A stretch of DNA of 64,000 nucleotides, taken from NCBI RefSeq assembly GCF_008297955.1, contig NZ_VTPY01000003.1:186001-250000 (forward strand). Reading direction: 5' to 3'. Of this stretch, positions 17,654 to 27,526 are shown piece after piece. Numbering within the stretch: position 1 is the first letter of the stretch; each line of letters opens with the position of its first letter. The position numbers and the translations under genes were made by a program. Under the pieces are notes generated by a model. The model had not been told where the DNA came from. It did no database searches and was given only the letters and a program-made list of their open reading frames with translations. The stretch comes from Billgrantia pellis. Its GTDB lineage: Bacteria; Pseudomonadota; Gammaproteobacteria; Pseudomonadales; Halomonadaceae.

Positions 17654-18061
17654 ATGGATTTCTCCGTGCATCGACTCATGACACGCTGGCACTCCTTGTT
17701 GGCATGTCTCGGCCTGCTGGCCCTGACCCTTGCCCTCGGTGGGCCATTGCTGAGCCAGACCCAGCGCTTACTCGAGGCTGAGCATGCAACGCATGGCGCG
17801 GGTCATCATAGGGGTGACCAGGCAACGTATCGCCATGGTGCGTCCGATGCCGCCGCGGTGAGCCACACCGATTTCCTGGCTGCCTGCGACTACTGCACGC
17901 TCTTCTTGCATATGCCGGGCTTGCTGCTAAGCGAGGTCGTCGCAGCCGCCCTGCATCCCACCTCATCGACGCCACTTGCCGGCGGGCCGTGGCGCCTAGT
18001 CGAGAGAGAGCGGTACCGACTCTATCGCGGCCGCGCCCCACCGCTGCACGCCTTCGATTGA
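17654..18061 (+). CDS. DUF2946-like small exported/membrane protein
   Basis: 135 residues with an N-terminal hydrophobic segment (about 14-33), a His-rich stretch (HATHGAGHH) and a CDYCTLFLHMPGLL segment typical of DUF2946. The CxxC with neighbouring His suggests metal binding. DUF2946 genes commonly lie beside copper-handling or PepSY membrane genes, and here a PepSY protein follows 74 bases later on the same strand. No enzyme activity can be proposed. The start lacks a strong ribosome site, so the N-terminus is approximate. Confidence 0.65.
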   Translation: MDFSVHRLMTRWHSLLACLGLLALTLALGGPLLSQTQRLLEAEHATHGAGHHRGDQATYRHGASDAAAVSHTDFLAACDYCTLFLHMPGLLLSEVVAAALHPTSSTPLAGGPWRLVERERYRLYRGRAPPLHAFD

Positions 18062-18135
18062 CCTTCGGTTCACCGCGGGAACCCCGCCGTCGGGCAGTCC
18101 TCGTGGCCGTTCGCCCCGGATCAGGAGTGCTTTTC

Positions 18136-19533
18136 ATGGCTAGACAACCGGCGACGACATCCCGTCGCACCGGCAGGCTGCTGCTTGCCTTGATGACTCG
18201 ACTGCACGCCTATATCGGCCTGCTCGTCGCCCCCTTCTTGCTAGTGGCGGCCCTCTCAGGCATCGCGTATGTGCTGACGCCTTCGTTCGAGGCCTGGCTC
18301 TATCACGGTGCGTTGACGGGGGTACAGGGCGGGACAGCCCAGCCCCTGGCGCTGCAGGTGGAAACGGCGCAACAAGCGCTGAATGCAGCCGCTCTGCCAG
18401 CGGCCGTGCGGCCGGCGCCATACCCGGGCGATACCACCCGGGTGATGTTCGCCGCCCCCGACCTCGGCCCATCCGAACATCGCGCCATCTTCGTCGACCC
18501 CGTGACCCTCGCTATCAAAGGAGACATGACCGTCTACGGCACCAGTGGCGTGCTGCCCCTGCGCACCACTATCGATCTGTTTCACCGCCAGCTGTTGATG
18601 GGCGATGCAGGCCGGCTCTACAGCGAGCTCGCCGCCTCCTGGCTATGGGTCGCCGCCGTGGCCGGACTGGTCCTGTGGCTACAGCGGCGCCGGGCGTTGC
18701 GTGCCCAACAAGGACCGACGGCCCTGCGCCGCCGTCATGCCACCCTGGGCGCATTGGCCGCCCTTGCACTGCTGTTCTTTTCCGCCACGGGTTTGACCTG
18801 GTCGAAGTGGGCGGGCGGCAACATCGCCGAGCTGCGCCATGCCTGGGGCTGGAGCACGCCGAGCGTATCGACGCTCCTTCCCGAGACGCTGCCCCAGGCT
18901 CACGACGGACATGTAGGTCATGGCGAACATGACGAGCATGGTCACGTGCAGGCGCCGGATGCGGATCGTTTGCGCCTGACGGACTTCGATCGTGCCCTGA
19001 GCGCCGCCCGCACGGCCGGCATCGATGCCGAGCTGGTGCAGATCGAGCCACCCCACGGCGAGGGACGGGCCTGGCGCGTGGCCGAGATAGACCGCCGTTG
19101 GCCCACCCAGGTGGATCAGGTCGCCTTGCATCCGCAAACGATGGCGATCATCGATCGCATCGATTTCGCCACTTTTCCGCTAGCCGCCAAGCTCACCCGC
19201 TGGGGTATCGACCTGCACATGGGCGTCCTGTTCGGCCTGCCCAACCAGCTGGCATTGGCGACCATGGCCACTGGCCTGGTGGTGCTGGTGTGCTGGGGCT
19301 ATACGATGTGGTGGCGCCGCAAGCGCTCGACCCAGCGTCGCACTCAGGAGACGTTGAGCGAGGTGTTTGCGGCTCTGCCAGGGTGCGCGCGGCTGGGCGT
19401 CATGATGAGTGCCGTGGCACTGGGCTTGGCACTGCCGGTGCTGGGAGCGAGCCTGCTGGTGTTCGTTGCCGTCGACCTGCTGCGCTGGCGCATGAGGCAG
19501 CGACGCACGGCGGCCATGACATCGGACCGTTAA
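18136..19533 (+). CDS. PepSY-associated transmembrane protein
   Basis: Membrane protein of 465 residues of the PepSY_TM family (iron-uptake/reductase-like). Helix 1 lies near 25-45 (HAYIGLLVAPFLLVAALSG), with further helices around 170, 210, 385 and 435. Between helices is a large periplasmic loop that contains a striking His cluster (HDGHVGHGEHDEHGHV, near 257-272). Several helix-border His residues could bind haem, as in related ferric-siderophore reductases. The start at 18136 follows AGGAG. It forms a unit with the DUF2946 gene. A copper or iron role is inferred from His content and context. Confidence 0.8.
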   Translation: MARQPATTSRRTGRLLLALMTRLHAYIGLLVAPFLLVAALSGIAYVLTPSFEAWLYHGALTGVQGGTAQPLALQVETAQQALNAAALPAAVRPAPYPGDTTRVMFAAPDLGPSEHRAIFVDPVTLAIKGDMTVYGTSGVLPLRTTIDLFHRQLLMGDAGRLYSELAASWLWVAAVAGLVLWLQRRRALRAQQGPTALRRRHATLGALAALALLFFSATGLTWSKWAGGNIAELRHAWGWSTPSVSTLLPETLPQAHDGHVGHGEHDEHGHVQAPDADRLRLTDFDRALSAARTAGIDAELVQIEPPHGEGRAWRVAEIDRRWPTQVDQVALHPQTMAIIDRIDFATFPLAAKLTRWGIDLHMGVLFGLPNQLALATMATGLVVLVCWGYTMWWRRKRSTQRRTQETLSEVFAALPGCARLGVMMSAVALGLALPVLGASLLVFVAVDLLRWRMRQRRTAAMTSDR

Positions 19534-19539
19534 TACAAC

Positions 19540-19565
19540 GGGGGAGAGGCTCGCGCCCCTCCCCC
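19540..19565. terminator. Bidirectional hairpin between PepSY gene and pckA
   Basis: GGGGGAGAGG pairs with CCCCTCCCCC at 19556-19565 with one mismatch, around a short loop. It sits between two convergent genes and can serve both. T-runs are weak on both sides. Confidence 0.5.
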
Positions 19566-19589
19566 GCCCTATATTGCGTACGCTCCGCG

Positions 19590-21146
19590 TCAGGTCAGGC
19601 TGGGCCCGGCCTTGACGATGGCCTCGCTGACGCCGTCAAATTTCTTGAAGTTGTCGACGAACTTGACAGCCAGGTCGCGCAGGTTGCGATCGTAGGCGGC
19701 CTTGTCCTCCCAGGTTTCGCGCGGATCGAGCAGGCTGGAGTCGACGCCCGGCACGGAAACCGGCACGTCCAGGTTGAGCCCTTCGATGCGCCTGGTCTCG
19801 ATCTCGCGAAGCACGCCGGACTGGATGGCACTGATGATGGCACGGGTGGTGGGTATGGAGAAGCGCGAGCCGCCCTCGCCGTAGGCGCCACCGGTCCAGC
19901 CGGTGTTGACCAGGTAGACCTGGGCGTCCTTGGCCTCGACGCGCTTGATCAACAAGTCGGCGTAGACACGGGCAGGGCGTGGGAAGAATGGCGCGCCGAA
20001 ACAGGTGGAGAAGGTCGCTTCCAGGCCCGAGGAGGACCCCATTTCGGTGGAGCCCACCTTGGCGGTATAGCCTGAGAGGAAGTGGTAGGCTGCCGCTTCC
20101 TTGGATAGCACCGACACCGGCGGCAGCACGCCGGACATATCGCAGGTCAGAAAGATGATGGCGCTGGGCTCACCGGCACGGTTCTCCGGCACGCGCTTTT
20201 CCACGTGCTCCAACGGATAGGCGGCACGCGAATTCTGGGTCAGGCTGTCGTCGGTGTAGTCAGGCTCGCGGCGATCGTCGAGCACCACGTTCTCCAGCAC
20301 GGTGCCGAACTTGATGGCGTGCCAGATAACCGGCTCGTTCTTCTCGGAGAGGTCGATACACTTCGCGTAGCAGCCTCCCTCGATGTTGAATACGGTACCG
20401 GGGCCCCAGCCATGCTCATCGTCGCCGATCAGATAGCGCGCCGGATCGGCCGAGAGCGTGGTCTTGCCGGTGCCGGAAAGGCCGAAGAACAGTGCGGTCT
20501 CGCCATCCTCGCCGACATTGGCACTGCAGTGCATGGGCAGCACGTCGGAGGCCGGCAACAGGAAGTTCTGCACCGAGAACATCGCCTTCTTCATTTCGCC
20601 GGCGTAGCGCATGCCGGCGATCAACACCTTCCGCTGGGCGAAGTTAATGATCACGCAGCCTTCGGTATTGGTGCCGTCGCGGCTCGGATCGCACTCGAAG
20701 AACGGCGCGTTGAGGATGGTCCACTCCTCCTTGGACGAGGGGTTGTAGCCCTCGGGACGCACGAACATGGTACGGCCGAAGAGGTTGTGCCAGGCCGTCT
20801 CGGTAGTCACCCGCACCGGCAGGTAGTGGGCCGGGTCGCTGCCTACGTGGAGTTCGGAAACGAAGCGCTCGCCGCTGTTCAGGTAGTCCTCGACGCGTCC
20901 CCAGAGGGCATCGAACTGATCGGCGGGAAAAGGCCGGTTGACGCTGCCCCAGTCGATCTCACCGCTGGTCGAAGACTCGTCGACGATGAAGCGGTCCTTG
21001 GGAGAGCGGCCGGTACGTTCGCCGGTATTCACTACCAGGGCGCCGTTCGCGGCCAGACGGCCTTCTCCGCGTGCCACGGCACGCTCGATGAGTTCAGCGC
21101 TACTGAGATTGACGTGTGCTTGAGGAGCGGCTTGGGATGTGGTCAT
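19590..21146 (-). CDS. pckA: Phosphoenolpyruvate carboxykinase (ATP)
   Basis: Converts oxaloacetate and ATP to phosphoenolpyruvate in gluconeogenesis. Length is 518 residues, within the family range. The N-terminal [14 protein letters not shown] segment, the phosphate-binding loop [14 protein letters not shown], the metal-site IGDDEHGW segment and the late [10 protein letters not shown] are all present. The start at 21146 (MTTSQAA) follows AGGAAACG. The 17 residues of a longer frame have no support. It lies downstream of hslO on the same strand, as part of a gene order shared with enterobacteria. A possible HexR-type operator lies upstream. Confidence 0.96.
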   Translation of the reverse strand: MTTSQAAPQAHVNLSSAELIERAVARGEGRLAANGALVVNTGERTGRSPKDRFIVDESSTSGEIDWGSVNRPFPADQFDALWGRVEDYLNSGERFVSELHVGSDPAHYLPVRVTTETAWHNLFGRTMFVRPEGYNPSSKEEWTILNAPFFECDPSRDGTNTEGCVIINFAQRKVLIAGMRYAGEMKKAMFSVQNFLLPASDVLPMHCSANVGEDGETALFFGLSGTGKTTLSADPARYLIGDDEHGWGPGTVFNIEGGCYAKCIDLSEKNEPVIWHAIKFGTVLENVVLDDRREPDYTDDSLTQNSRAAYPLEHVEKRVPENRAGEPSAIIFLTCDMSGVLPPVSVLSKEAAAYHFLSGYTAKVGSTEMGSSSGLEATFSTCFGAPFFPRPARVYADLLIKRVEAKDAQVYLVNTGWTGGAYGEGGSRFSIPTTRAIISAIQSGVLREIETRRIEGLNLDVPVSVPGVDSSLLDPRETWEDKAAYDRNLRDLAVKFVDNFKKFDGVSEAIVKAGPSLT

Positions 21147-21333
21147 GTCGTTTCCTGGGCCTTGCGGCCGGTTCTCTCTCGTATGCCAGGCGTCCATAAC
21201 GCCGAGGGCGTCGTTGAGGTTTCGATCGTCCGTGCGGATACATGCCGTCTTGTCATTCGGCGATCGACCTTAAGGCGGCGCCATTATGGCAAAAAGGGAG
21301 TCGTCAGGAAACGGTAACGTTGCCCGAAGTTCT

Positions 21334-21351
21334 TGTAGTTTTACTACTACA
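21334..21351 (-). promoter_or_regulatory. Inverted repeat upstream of pckA, possible HexR-type operator
   Basis: TGTAGT-TTTACT-ACTACA is a perfect 6+6 inverted repeat, 188 bases before the pckA ATG. It resembles the HexR consensus TGTAATWWWATTACA, with a central length mismatch. HexR is known to control sugar and gluconeogenic genes in gammaproteobacteria. A CATAAT -10 candidate at 21283-21288 would place this repeat near -60, an activator position. The assignment is inference. Confidence 0.35.
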
Positions 21352-21415
21352 TCGAGTCATATCGCCGCAGGTTGACGCCAGTCATACTTGTGCATCGCAG
21401 CAATGCCAGGCAAAC

Positions 21416-21448
21416 GAGCGAGGCGACTCCTGAACGCCTGGCTCGCTC
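21416..21448 (-). terminator. Possible hslO terminator hairpin
   Basis: GAGCGA (21416-21421) pairs with TCGCTC (21443-21448) and GGCG with CGCC inside it, leaving a 4-base bulge. On the minus strand it is followed by only GTTTG, so it is a weak intrinsic terminator at best. Confidence 0.3.
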
Positions 21449-21463
21449 CAGCCGGCTCCGATT

Positions 21464-22339
21464 TCAATGCAGGGTCGGTGGCGGTCCGTCCTGCGCACTG
21501 ATCAGCGCCTCGACCTCGTTCTCCCCGAAGCGATAATGGGTGTGGCAGAAATGGCACTGAGTCTCGATCTCGCCTCGCTCGGCGATGATCTCGCGCAGCT
21601 CCCGGGCTCCGAGGGTCAGCAGTGCCTCACCGATCCGCTCACGCGAGCAGGTGCAGCCGAAATGCAGCGGCTTGGGGGCGAACACACGCACCGTCTCTTC
21701 GTGGTAGAGGCGATGCAGGAGCTCGCGCTGCTCGAGCCTCAACAGTTCGTCAGTGGTCACGGTACGCGCCAGTTGAACGGTCCGCTCCCAGGCATCATCG
21801 TCCTGGTTCTGCGACTCGTCCGGAAGACGCTGGAGCAGCAGACCACCGGCGCGCTGCCCGTCGGCACGCAGCCACAGATGGGTGGGGAGCTGCTCGGATT
21901 GGGCGAAATAGGCCTCGAGGCAGCCGCCCAGACTGTCATGGTCGAGCGCCACGATGCCCTGATAGCGGTTGCCCTCACGCGGATCGAGGGTAATCACGAT
22001 ATGACCGTCGCCGACCAGTTCACGAAAGGCGGCCTCGCCTTCGGGCAGAGAGGCGGCCTCATCCATTCTGGCAATGGCGCGCAGCTCCCCTCCAGGGTTG
22101 GATTCTGCCATCAACAGCGACAGCGCCCCCTGGCCGCGCACCTCGATGCTGAGAACGCCGTCGAGCTTGACGGTATCGGTGAGCAGCGCCACGGCGGCCA
22201 GCAGTTCGCCCAGCAGATGATTTATCGCCGGCGGGTAACCGTGACGGTCGAGCACGTCGGCATAGGCGCGCTCGAGAGTGACGATTTCGCCGCGCACGTT
22301 CGTGCGCTCGAACAGGAAACGCTGAATCTGATCGGACAT
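21464..22339 (-). CDS. hslO: 33-kDa redox-regulated chaperone Hsp33
   Basis: Cytoplasmic chaperone of 291 residues, activated by oxidation. The C-terminal zinc/redox switch is intact: CTC (GCTCSRE) and CHFC (QCHFCHTHY), giving the CxC and CxxC pairs. The start is the ATG at 22339 ([11 protein letters not shown]). An in-frame TTG four codons upstream is less likely. It follows hslR and yrfG on the same strand and precedes pckA, as in E. coli. Confidence 0.96.
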   Translation of the reverse strand: MSDQIQRFLFERTNVRGEIVTLERAYADVLDRHGYPPAINHLLGELLAAVALLTDTVKLDGVLSIEVRGQGALSLLMAESNPGGELRAIARMDEAASLPEGEAAFRELVGDGHIVITLDPREGNRYQGIVALDHDSLGGCLEAYFAQSEQLPTHLWLRADGQRAGGLLLQRLPDESQNQDDDAWERTVQLARTVTTDELLRLEQRELLHRLYHEETVRVFAPKPLHFGCTCSRERIGEALLTLGARELREIIAERGEIETQCHFCHTHYRFGENEVEALISAQDGPPPTLH

Positions 22340-22410
22340 GGGAAATTCCAAGTGAAGTCATTCTCTGTGGTCGAGGCGGTAGGGGCTCTCATGCATTCGG
22401 CTGCTGGCGC

Positions 22411-22797
22411 TCATTCGTCCTGCTGGCGCTGAAAGCGCTGGATCTCGCGTCGCTGTTTCTTGTCGGGACGCTTGAGTGGGTGCTGCATGGCCTGGTTCGT
22501 CAGTCGCCGACCTTCCGCCTCGCGTGTCCGGCGTTCGACGCTCTCCGGCGTCTCGCGGTAGAGTTCGCGCGCCTCGGGGGCGCCACGGCGCTGATCCGAG
22601 AGCGCCATCACTTCCACTTCCCAGACGTCCCACCCCTGCGGCACGCGGATCCGGGCCCCCACTTCGACGCTCTTGCTGGTCTTGGCACGGGCCCCGTTGT
22701 AGTGCACTTTGCCGCCTTCGATGGCCTTCTTGGCCAAGGCGCGGGTCTTGAAGAACCGCGCGGCCCATAACCATTTGTCGAGTCGTACGCTATCCAC
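22411..22797 (-). CDS. hslR: Ribosome-associated heat shock protein Hsp15
   Basis: S4-domain RNA-binding protein of 128 residues that binds 50S subunits carrying stalled nascent chains. The S4 motif runs from residue 4 (VRLDKWLWAARFFKTRALA) to about 60, followed by a charged Arg/Gln-rich tail as in E. coli HslR. The start codon is GTG, after a strong GGGAGG. It sits 15 bases after yrfG and 71 bases before hslO. Confidence 0.95.
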   Translation of the reverse strand: MDSVRLDKWLWAARFFKTRALAKKAIEGGKVHYNGARAKTSKSVEVGARIRVPQGWDVWEVEVMALSDQRRGAPEARELYRETPESVERRTREAEGRRLTNQAMQHPLKRPDKKQRREIQRFQRQQDE

Positions 22798-22812
22798 TCC
22801 ACCTCCCTTGCC

Positions 22813-23505
22813 TCATAGCCCTTGGGCGGTATCGCTGCGAATTTCCGGCGGCAACTCCTGCGGCAATATCGCCGCGAAGCGATCCAGGACGACAAACTCC
22901 TCCAGCGCCTTCTCCGGCCGGGTGCTGTCCGGCTGCTTGATGCCAAGCAAATGTCGGATGCCGAATTCGCGGGCGCTTTCCAGAACCTCGGGATTATCGT
23001 CGATAAACAGGGTCCGCACCGGGTCGAACGGCTCGACCTCCTGCAGGGCGAACCAGAACGCCTGCGCTTCCTTCGGCACACCGAGGTCGGCCGACGAGAC
23101 GATAGCATCCAGGTAAGCTTCCAGCCCCGTCAGGGGCAACTTGAGCTCGAGGCTCTCGCGGTCGGCGTTGGTGGCGAGCACCACGCGCGGATGCGCCTGC
23201 TTCAGCCATTTTAGAAAATCCAGTGCGTCGCTGCGCAAACCGATCAGGTGTTGTACCTCGCGCTTGAGCGCGACGATATCGACACCCAGCTCGCGACTCC
23301 AGTAGGCCAGGCTGTACCAGTTGAGCGTGCCCCTTTCACGCAGGATTCGCGCCCGCACCGTTTCCTGCGTGGCCTCGTCGAGACGGTGCAGCTCAACATA
23401 GCGCCGTGGCAGGTGTTCCAGCCAGAAATGGCTATCGAAATGAAGGTCGAGAAGCGTACCGTCCATATCCAGCAGAACGGTATCGATGCCGCGCCAGTCG
23501 ATCAT
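22813..23505 (-). CDS. yrfG: HAD-family GMP/IMP nucleotidase YrfG
   Basis: Haloacid-dehalogenase hydrolase of 230 residues. Motif I is DMDGTLLDL near residues 13-21, with motif II in LATNAD, the motif III Lys near GVPKE and motif IV FIDDNPEV. E. coli YrfG dephosphorylates GMP and IMP. The gene order yrfG-hslR-hslO supports the same assignment. Divergent from nudE across 113 bases. Confidence 0.9.
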   Translation of the reverse strand: MIDWRGIDTVLLDMDGTLLDLHFDSHFWLEHLPRRYVELHRLDEATQETVRARILRERGTLNWYSLAYWSRELGVDIVALKREVQHLIGLRSDALDFLKWLKQAHPRVVLATNADRESLELKLPLTGLEAYLDAIVSSADLGVPKEAQAFWFALQEVEPFDPVRTLFIDDNPEVLESAREFGIRHLLGIKQPDSTRPEKALEEFVVLDRFAAILPQELPPEIRSDTAQGL

Positions 23506-23618
23506 GGCGACTCCCGGTGCGTCTTGGCGATGGAAGGCGTGTTATTGTACCGAAAGCCTCACCCCGGCGCATTCCCGCGACCGCCAGCCGGGGTTCGCCC
23601 GTCCGCCAGGGAGTTTAC

Positions 23619-24206
23619 ATGACCGACACCCCCCGACTGCAGAAACCCCAGGTGCTGTCACGCCAGTCGGTGGCGAGAAGCCGCCTGTTCCATGTCGAAG
23701 CGCTGGAATTGCGCTTCGCCAATGGCGCCGAGCGCACCTTCGAACGATTGACCGGCAGCGATCAGGGAGCGGTGATGATCGTCGCCATGCCCGACCCGGA
23801 GCATATCCTGCTGATTCGTGAATATGCCGCCGGCTTCGAGGATTACGTACTGACGCTGCCCAAGGGGCTGGTCGATCCGGGCGAGGACATCGTCACCGCC
23901 GCGAATCGCGAACTGATGGAGGAGTGCGGTTTCGGCGCACATCATATCGAACCGCTGGTGGAGCTGTCGCTGGCCCCCAATTACATGCGCCACCGCATGC
24001 AGGTGCTGCTGGCTACCGATCTCTATCCCAAACGCCTTCCCGGCGACGAACCCGAGCCTCTGGTGGTCGAGACTCACGCCCTCGAGGAACTCCCGGCGCT
24101 ATTGATGCGCGACGACTTCCACGAGGCCCGGGCCATCGCCGCGCTCTTCATCGCCCGCGACACCCTGCGCCAACGCCGGCACGAGGCCTCGCCACTGAGC
24201 TGGTGA
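23619..24206 (+). CDS. nudE: ADP compounds hydrolase NudE
   Basis: Nudix hydrolase of 195 residues acting on ADP-ribose, NADH and related ADP compounds. The Nudix box reads GLVDPGEDIVTAANRELMEECGF with all key Gly, Arg and Glu residues (about 87-109). The start at 23619 follows AGGGAG. A longer frame from 23406 lies in yrfG's antisense. In E. coli nudE and yrfG flank igaA. Here they adjoin and igaA is missing. Confidence 0.93.
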   Translation: MTDTPRLQKPQVLSRQSVARSRLFHVEALELRFANGAERTFERLTGSDQGAVMIVAMPDPEHILLIREYAAGFEDYVLTLPKGLVDPGEDIVTAANRELMEECGFGAHHIEPLVELSLAPNYMRHRMQVLLATDLYPKRLPGDEPEPLVVETHALEELPALLMRDDFHEARAIAALFIARDTLRQRRHEASPLSW

Positions 24207-24234
24207 GCCGCTGACGATATGGCTGGCGAGGCAC

Positions 24235-25332
24235 TCAGGCGCCGCGGCGATGCAGCAGCTTGCGCAGATTGCCATTATTCTCCTTGAGACGGATCCAGCG
24301 ATCCTGGCGATAGCTGTCCAGCCCCGCCTCCAGCAGCGCCATCACCTCGGTGGCCTCCTCCACCGTCACTGGCGGCGGTGTGCCTTCCGCCAGGGACTCG
24401 ACGATGCCGGCATAGTAGGCCAGGTAATCGCCCGGTAGCCCTGGATGCTCCCGGGAGGTCAGCGAAATGGCCTCGCCATCGCCCTCGTCGACCGAGAGCT
24501 TACCCGGTCGCGGATCGACACCCCAGTCGCGAGTCGGCGTGCGCCCTTCGCGCAGCCAGTTCTCCTGTGGATCGCGCCCATACTTGACGAAGCTGCCGCG
24601 CGTGCCGTGCAGTGCCAGCTGCGGCGTGGGCTCGGCGACCAACGAGCTGGCGCGCAGGGTGACGCGAACCTCTTCATAATCCAGTAGCGCGTGGAAATCG
24701 TCGTCCACCTGGGCATCGTCGCGTGCGGCCATCAGGTCGAGCAGAATCGCCCGCGGCATGCCGAACAGTTCGCGTGCCTGGTCAAGCAGATGCGCCCCCA
24801 GGTCGTACCAGATACCGCTGCCGGGTTTCTGCTGTTCCCGCCAGCGGTCGGCTACCTTTGGGCGGAAGCGATCGAAGCGCAGCTCGAGCGCGACCGGGCG
24901 ACCCACCGTGCCCGCCTTGATTAGCGCCTGCAGGGTTCGGAAATCGCTGTCCCAGCGGCGATTATGAAAGATGCTGAGCAAGCGCTCGGCCTTGTCGGCC
25001 TCGGTCTTCAGCAGCTTGGCTTCGGATAGCGATACGGTGAACGGCTTGTCAATCACCACATGCTTGCCGGCAACCAGCGCCGCCTTCCCCAGTGTGAAGT
25101 GGGTCTCGTTGGGGCTGGCGATCACCACCAGATCGATGTCGGGACGACTCATCAGTTCCGTCGCCCTGGGCAGCACTTCCACGCCAGGCAGCGCCTCGTG
25201 AACCTTCTCGGCGGAGCTGCTGGCTACGGCCAGCAGCTCGAGCCCGGGAGTCGCCTGAATAAGCGGGGCATGAAAGACACGGCCAGCAATACCGAAACCG
25301 ATCAGGCCGACGCCGAAGATCTGCTTGCGCAT
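24235..25332 (-). CDS. Gfo/Idh/MocA family NAD(P)-dependent oxidoreductase
   Basis: Oxidoreductase of 365 residues. The N-terminal Rossmann fold (VGLIGFGIAGRVFHAPLI, residues 7-24) is followed by the sugar-dehydrogenase signature VVIDKPFTVSLSEAKLL near 92 and a C-terminal alpha/beta domain. Members oxidise sugars, inositols or related alcohols. The sequence resembles the YdgJ/YhhX branch, whose substrates are poorly defined. The start at 25332 (MRKQIFG) gives the expected N-terminus. It is alone between the convergent nudE and ilvD (same strand, 77 bases upstream), perhaps co-transcribed with ilvD. Confidence 0.88.
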   Translation of the reverse strand: MRKQIFGVGLIGFGIAGRVFHAPLIQATPGLELLAVASSSAEKVHEALPGVEVLPRATELMSRPDIDLVVIASPNETHFTLGKAALVAGKHVVIDKPFTVSLSEAKLLKTEADKAERLLSIFHNRRWDSDFRTLQALIKAGTVGRPVALELRFDRFRPKVADRWREQQKPGSGIWYDLGAHLLDQARELFGMPRAILLDLMAARDDAQVDDDFHALLDYEEVRVTLRASSLVAEPTPQLALHGTRGSFVKYGRDPQENWLREGRTPTRDWGVDPRPGKLSVDEGDGEAISLTSREHPGLPGDYLAYYAGIVESLAEGTPPPVTVEEATEVMALLEAGLDSYRQDRWIRLKENNGNLRKLLHRRGA

Positions 25333-25409
25333 ACGTTGTGTCGCCTTGCTGAATGAATGAAAGGAGCGCACTGGCGCACCGGGTCAACCAGGAGCGCCAG
25401 TCAAGAAAT

Positions 25410-27254
25410 TCAGTCGAGCTTGGAGAGGTCGCGCACTGCCCCCTTGTCGGCGGATGTGGCCAGCAGCGCATAGGCCTTGAGCGCCGCCGAGACCTTGCGC
25501 ACGCGTTGAATGCTCGGCTTCCAGGCATCGACGCCCTTGGCTTCCATCGCCTCGCGCCGACGAGACAACTCGTCGTCGGAGAGCAGCACATCGATACGCC
25601 GGTTGGGAATGTCGATGCGGATGACGTCCCCGCTCTCGACCAGACCGATGGCGCCGCCCGCCGCCGCTTCGGGCGACACGTGACCGATGGAGAGCCCCGA
25701 AGTGCCGCCGGAGAAGCGTCCGTCGGTGAGCAGCGCGCACGCCTTGCCGAGCCCCTTCGACTTGAGATACGAAGTGGGATAGAGCATCTCCTGCATGCCC
25801 GGCCCCCCCTTCGGCCCTTCGTAGCGGATGACGACGACGTCGCCTTTCTTCACCTTGCCGCCGAGGATGTGTTCCACCGCTTGATCCTGGGATTCGACCA
25901 CGTGGGCGGTCCCCTCGAACAACAGGATCGAGTCGTCGACGCCGGCGGTTTTCACCACGCAGCCGTCCTGGGCGATGTTGCCGCGCAGAACGGCCAGACC
26001 GCCCTCCCTCGAGAAGGCGTGCTCAAGATCGCGGATGCAGCCGGTAGCGCGGTCACCGTCTAGACTCGGCCACCGCGCGTTCTGGGAGAAGGCCACCTGG
26101 GTGGGCACGCCGCCGGGACCCGCCCGGAAAAACTCCACCACCTCCGGCGTTGGGTTGCGCATGATGTCCCACTCGTCCAGCGCATCCTTGAGAGTATCGC
26201 CGTACACGGTGGGCACACGGGTGTCGAGAACGCCGGCACGGTCCAGCTCGCCGAGGATGGCCATGATACCGCCGGCACGGTGCACGTCCTCGATGTGGTA
26301 CTTCTGGGTATTGGGCGCCACCTTGCACAGTTGGGGGACTTCCCGCGACAGGCGGTCGATGTCGGCCATGGTGAAATCGAGCTCGGCCTCCTGGGCGGCG
26401 GCCAGCAGGTGTAGGATGGTGTTGGTCGAGCCGCCCATGGCGATGTCCAGCGTCATGGCATTCTTGAACGCGGCGAGCGAACCGATGGCACGCGGCAAGA
26501 GGTGCGCCTCCTCGCCCTCGTAGTAGCGCTTGGCCAGCTCGACGATGCGATGGCCGGCGGTTTCGAACAAGCGACGGCGATCGGCATGGGTCGCTACCAC
26601 GGTGCCGTTGCCCGGCAGAGCCAGGCCCAGCGCCTCGGTCAGGCAATTCATCGAGTTGGCGGTGAACATGCCGGAGCAGCTACCGCAGGTGGGACAGGCG
26701 CTGCGCTCGACCTCGGCCAGCATATCGTCATCGACGCTGTCATCGGCGGCCATGACCATGGCATCGACCAGATCGAGTCCGTGGTCGAGCAGCTTGGTCT
26801 TGCCGGCTTCCATGGGACCGCCGGAAACGAAGATGGTGGGAATGTTGAGGCGCATGGCGGCCATCAACATGCCGGGAGTGATCTTGTCGCAGTTCGAGAT
26901 GCACACCAAAGCGTCGGCGCAGTGGGCGTTGACCATGTACTCGACGCTATCGGCGATGATGTCTCGGCTCGGCAGCGAATAGAGCATGCCGTCGTGGCCC
27001 ATGGCGATGCCGTCGTCCACGGCAATGGTGTTGAATTCCTTGGCCACCCCGCCGGCCTTCTCGATCTCGCGTGCCACCAGTTGCCCCATGTCCTTGAGAT
27101 GCACGTGACCGGGCACGAACTGGGTAAAGGAGTTTGCCACGGCGATGATCGGTTTATGAAAATCGTCGTCCTTCATGCCAGTGGCGCGCCACAGGGCGCG
27201 GGCTCCGGCCATGTTGCGGCCGGCGGTGGTGGTGCGGGAGCGATATTCGGGCAT
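25410..27254 (-). CDS. ilvD: Dihydroxy-acid dehydratase
   Basis: Iron-sulfur dehydratase of 614 residues in valine, leucine and isoleucine synthesis, converting dihydroxy acids to 2-keto acids. Cluster-binding motifs SNCDKITPG and [24 protein letters not shown] are intact, and [14 protein letters not shown] is in the C-terminal domain. The length matches E. coli IlvD (616). The start ATG follows CGAGGACACC. No attenuator peptide is visible in the 272 bases upstream. Confidence 0.96.
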   Translation of the reverse strand: MPEYRSRTTTAGRNMAGARALWRATGMKDDDFHKPIIAVANSFTQFVPGHVHLKDMGQLVAREIEKAGGVAKEFNTIAVDDGIAMGHDGMLYSLPSRDIIADSVEYMVNAHCADALVCISNCDKITPGMLMAAMRLNIPTIFVSGGPMEAGKTKLLDHGLDLVDAMVMAADDSVDDDMLAEVERSACPTCGSCSGMFTANSMNCLTEALGLALPGNGTVVATHADRRRLFETAGHRIVELAKRYYEGEEAHLLPRAIGSLAAFKNAMTLDIAMGGSTNTILHLLAAAQEAELDFTMADIDRLSREVPQLCKVAPNTQKYHIEDVHRAGGIMAILGELDRAGVLDTRVPTVYGDTLKDALDEWDIMRNPTPEVVEFFRAGPGGVPTQVAFSQNARWPSLDGDRATGCIRDLEHAFSREGGLAVLRGNIAQDGCVVKTAGVDDSILLFEGTAHVVESQDQAVEHILGGKVKKGDVVVIRYEGPKGGPGMQEMLYPTSYLKSKGLGKACALLTDGRFSGGTSGLSIGHVSPEAAAGGAIGLVESGDVIRIDIPNRRIDVLLSDDELSRRREAMEAKGVDAWKPSIQRVRKVSAALKAYALLATSADKGAVRDLSKLD

Positions 27255-27526
27255 GGTGTCCTCGTTTTTGCGCAGGTTGCGCTATGCAGTTCGTGCCGTC
27301 TTGGGCCACCCTGAGGGCAGCGACGATCTGGAAGCCTGTCGGATTTAGCCGGTCGTCACGAATCACGGTTTCGACTCACCTCATCGATCGATTGCCTACC
27401 GCGTGCCATTAACGAAGCGGATCGAAAGGAGTCGGCCGGCATTCGCCGTAGCGCCGTGTAAGTCCGATAGGCTCCTTAGTAGGGGGTCAGCCCCGATTCT
27501 GTCATGCGACCGGCCGTCCGGCTAGG

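Larger units (their letters stand above)
21147..21463. other. 317-base intergenic region between pckA and hslO
   Basis: No coding sequence is convincing here. Seen in it: the pckA ribosome site at the left end, a CATAAT-like minus-strand -10 candidate (21283-21288), an inverted repeat at 21334-21351 and a weak hairpin after hslO at 21416-21448. Confidence 0.7.
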
